A stretch of 13,432 nt of DNA from Holosporales bacterium. GTDB lineage: Bacteria; Pseudomonadota; Alphaproteobacteria; Caedimonadales; UBA9215. The notes under the pieces were generated by a model that saw only the letters and a program-made list of their open reading frames with translations, made no database searches and was not told the DNA's origin. Where the stretch lies: the NCBI GenBank assembly GCA_003503995.1, contig DOCA01000146.1, forward strand, positions 1-13,432, read 5' to 3'. Numbering within the stretch: the first letter of the stretch is position 1; each line of letters opens with the position of its first letter. Made by a program: the position numbers and the translations under genes. Below are positions 13,255 through 13,432 of the stretch, one piece after another.

Positions 13255-13432
13255 ATGACAACAGAAATCAAAGTTCCAGCTCTGGGTGAATCCATTAGTG
13301 AAGCCACCGTCGCCTCTTGGTTGAAAAAACCAGGGGATGCCATTCAAATGGACGAAACCTTAGTCGAACTTGAAACAGACAAAGTGACTCTCGAGGTTAA
13401 TGCCCCTACAGCAGGCGTCTTGGGAAGTGTTA
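13255..13432 (+). CDS. sucB: Dihydrolipoyllysine succinyltransferase (E2 of 2-oxoglutarate dehydrogenase), 5' part
   Basis: Only the first 59 codons are in the window; the frame is open to the right edge. They encode the N-terminal lipoyl domain: IKVPALGESISEATVASWLK (5-24), KKPGDAI, then the ELETDKVTLEV lipoylation motif with the attachment lysine at K43. VPALGESI and this motif separate SucB from pyruvate dehydrogenase E2, although the lipoyl domain alone leaves some doubt; its position behind sucA decides it. AAGGA (13240-13244) lies 10 bases ahead of the ATG. The E3-binding and catalytic domains lie beyond the window. Confidence 0.93.
   Translation, partial: MTTEIKVPALGESISEATVASWLKKPGDAIQMDETLVELETDKVTLEVNAPTAGVLGSV

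Overview
This looks like chromosomal DNA of an intracellular alphaproteobacterium, most likely from the Holosporales/Paracaedibacter-type endosymbionts or a related group; the family placement is inference. The main clues are an ATP/ADP translocase of the rickettsial/chlamydial NTT (Tlc) type, LpxI used for lipid A synthesis (the usual alphaproteobacterial enzyme), System I cytochrome c maturation genes and a complete 2-oxoglutarate dehydrogenase E1. By eye the coding DNA is of moderate to low GC and the intergenic DNA is AT-rich. No tRNA, rRNA, CRISPR array, insertion sequence or phage gene is visible.

Layout. Positions 1-242 hold the C-terminal end of an unidentified membrane protein, closed by a hairpin over its stop codon. 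Next, on the + strand, come lpxI and lpxB (8-base overlap) and ruvX 10 bases later. A tight - strand operon, ccmC-ccmD-ccmE-ccmF, converges on ruvX with only 2 bases between the stop codons. A 273-base divergent region separates ccmC from a + strand gene for an exported protein of no recognised family, which ends in a textbook intrinsic terminator. A small FliJ-like coiled-coil gene follows, then 429 bases of AT-rich intergenic DNA carrying the promoter and 5' leader hairpin of tlc. Tlc and a - strand MAPEG-family gene converge on a shared bidirectional terminator. The window ends with sucA and the first 59 codons of sucB.

How the genes fit together. The cell can take ATP from a host (Tlc), yet it keeps a TCA-cycle dehydrogenase (sucAB) and the machinery that attaches haem to c-type cytochromes, so it probably also respires. 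It also keeps a lipid A pathway, so its outer membrane probably carries LPS.

Most genes belong to well-known families. The strongest candidate for something undescribed is the exported 244-residue protein at 6411-7145. Its N-terminal half is an internal duplication. Its C-terminal half carries glycines spaced exactly seven residues apart in two arrays (14 of 16 positions), the first with aromatic residues just before many of those glycines. Several gene starts were placed at internal ATG or GTG codons with good ribosome binding sites, not at the longest possible frame: lpxB, ccmE, ccmD, the FliJ-like gene and the MAPEG gene.
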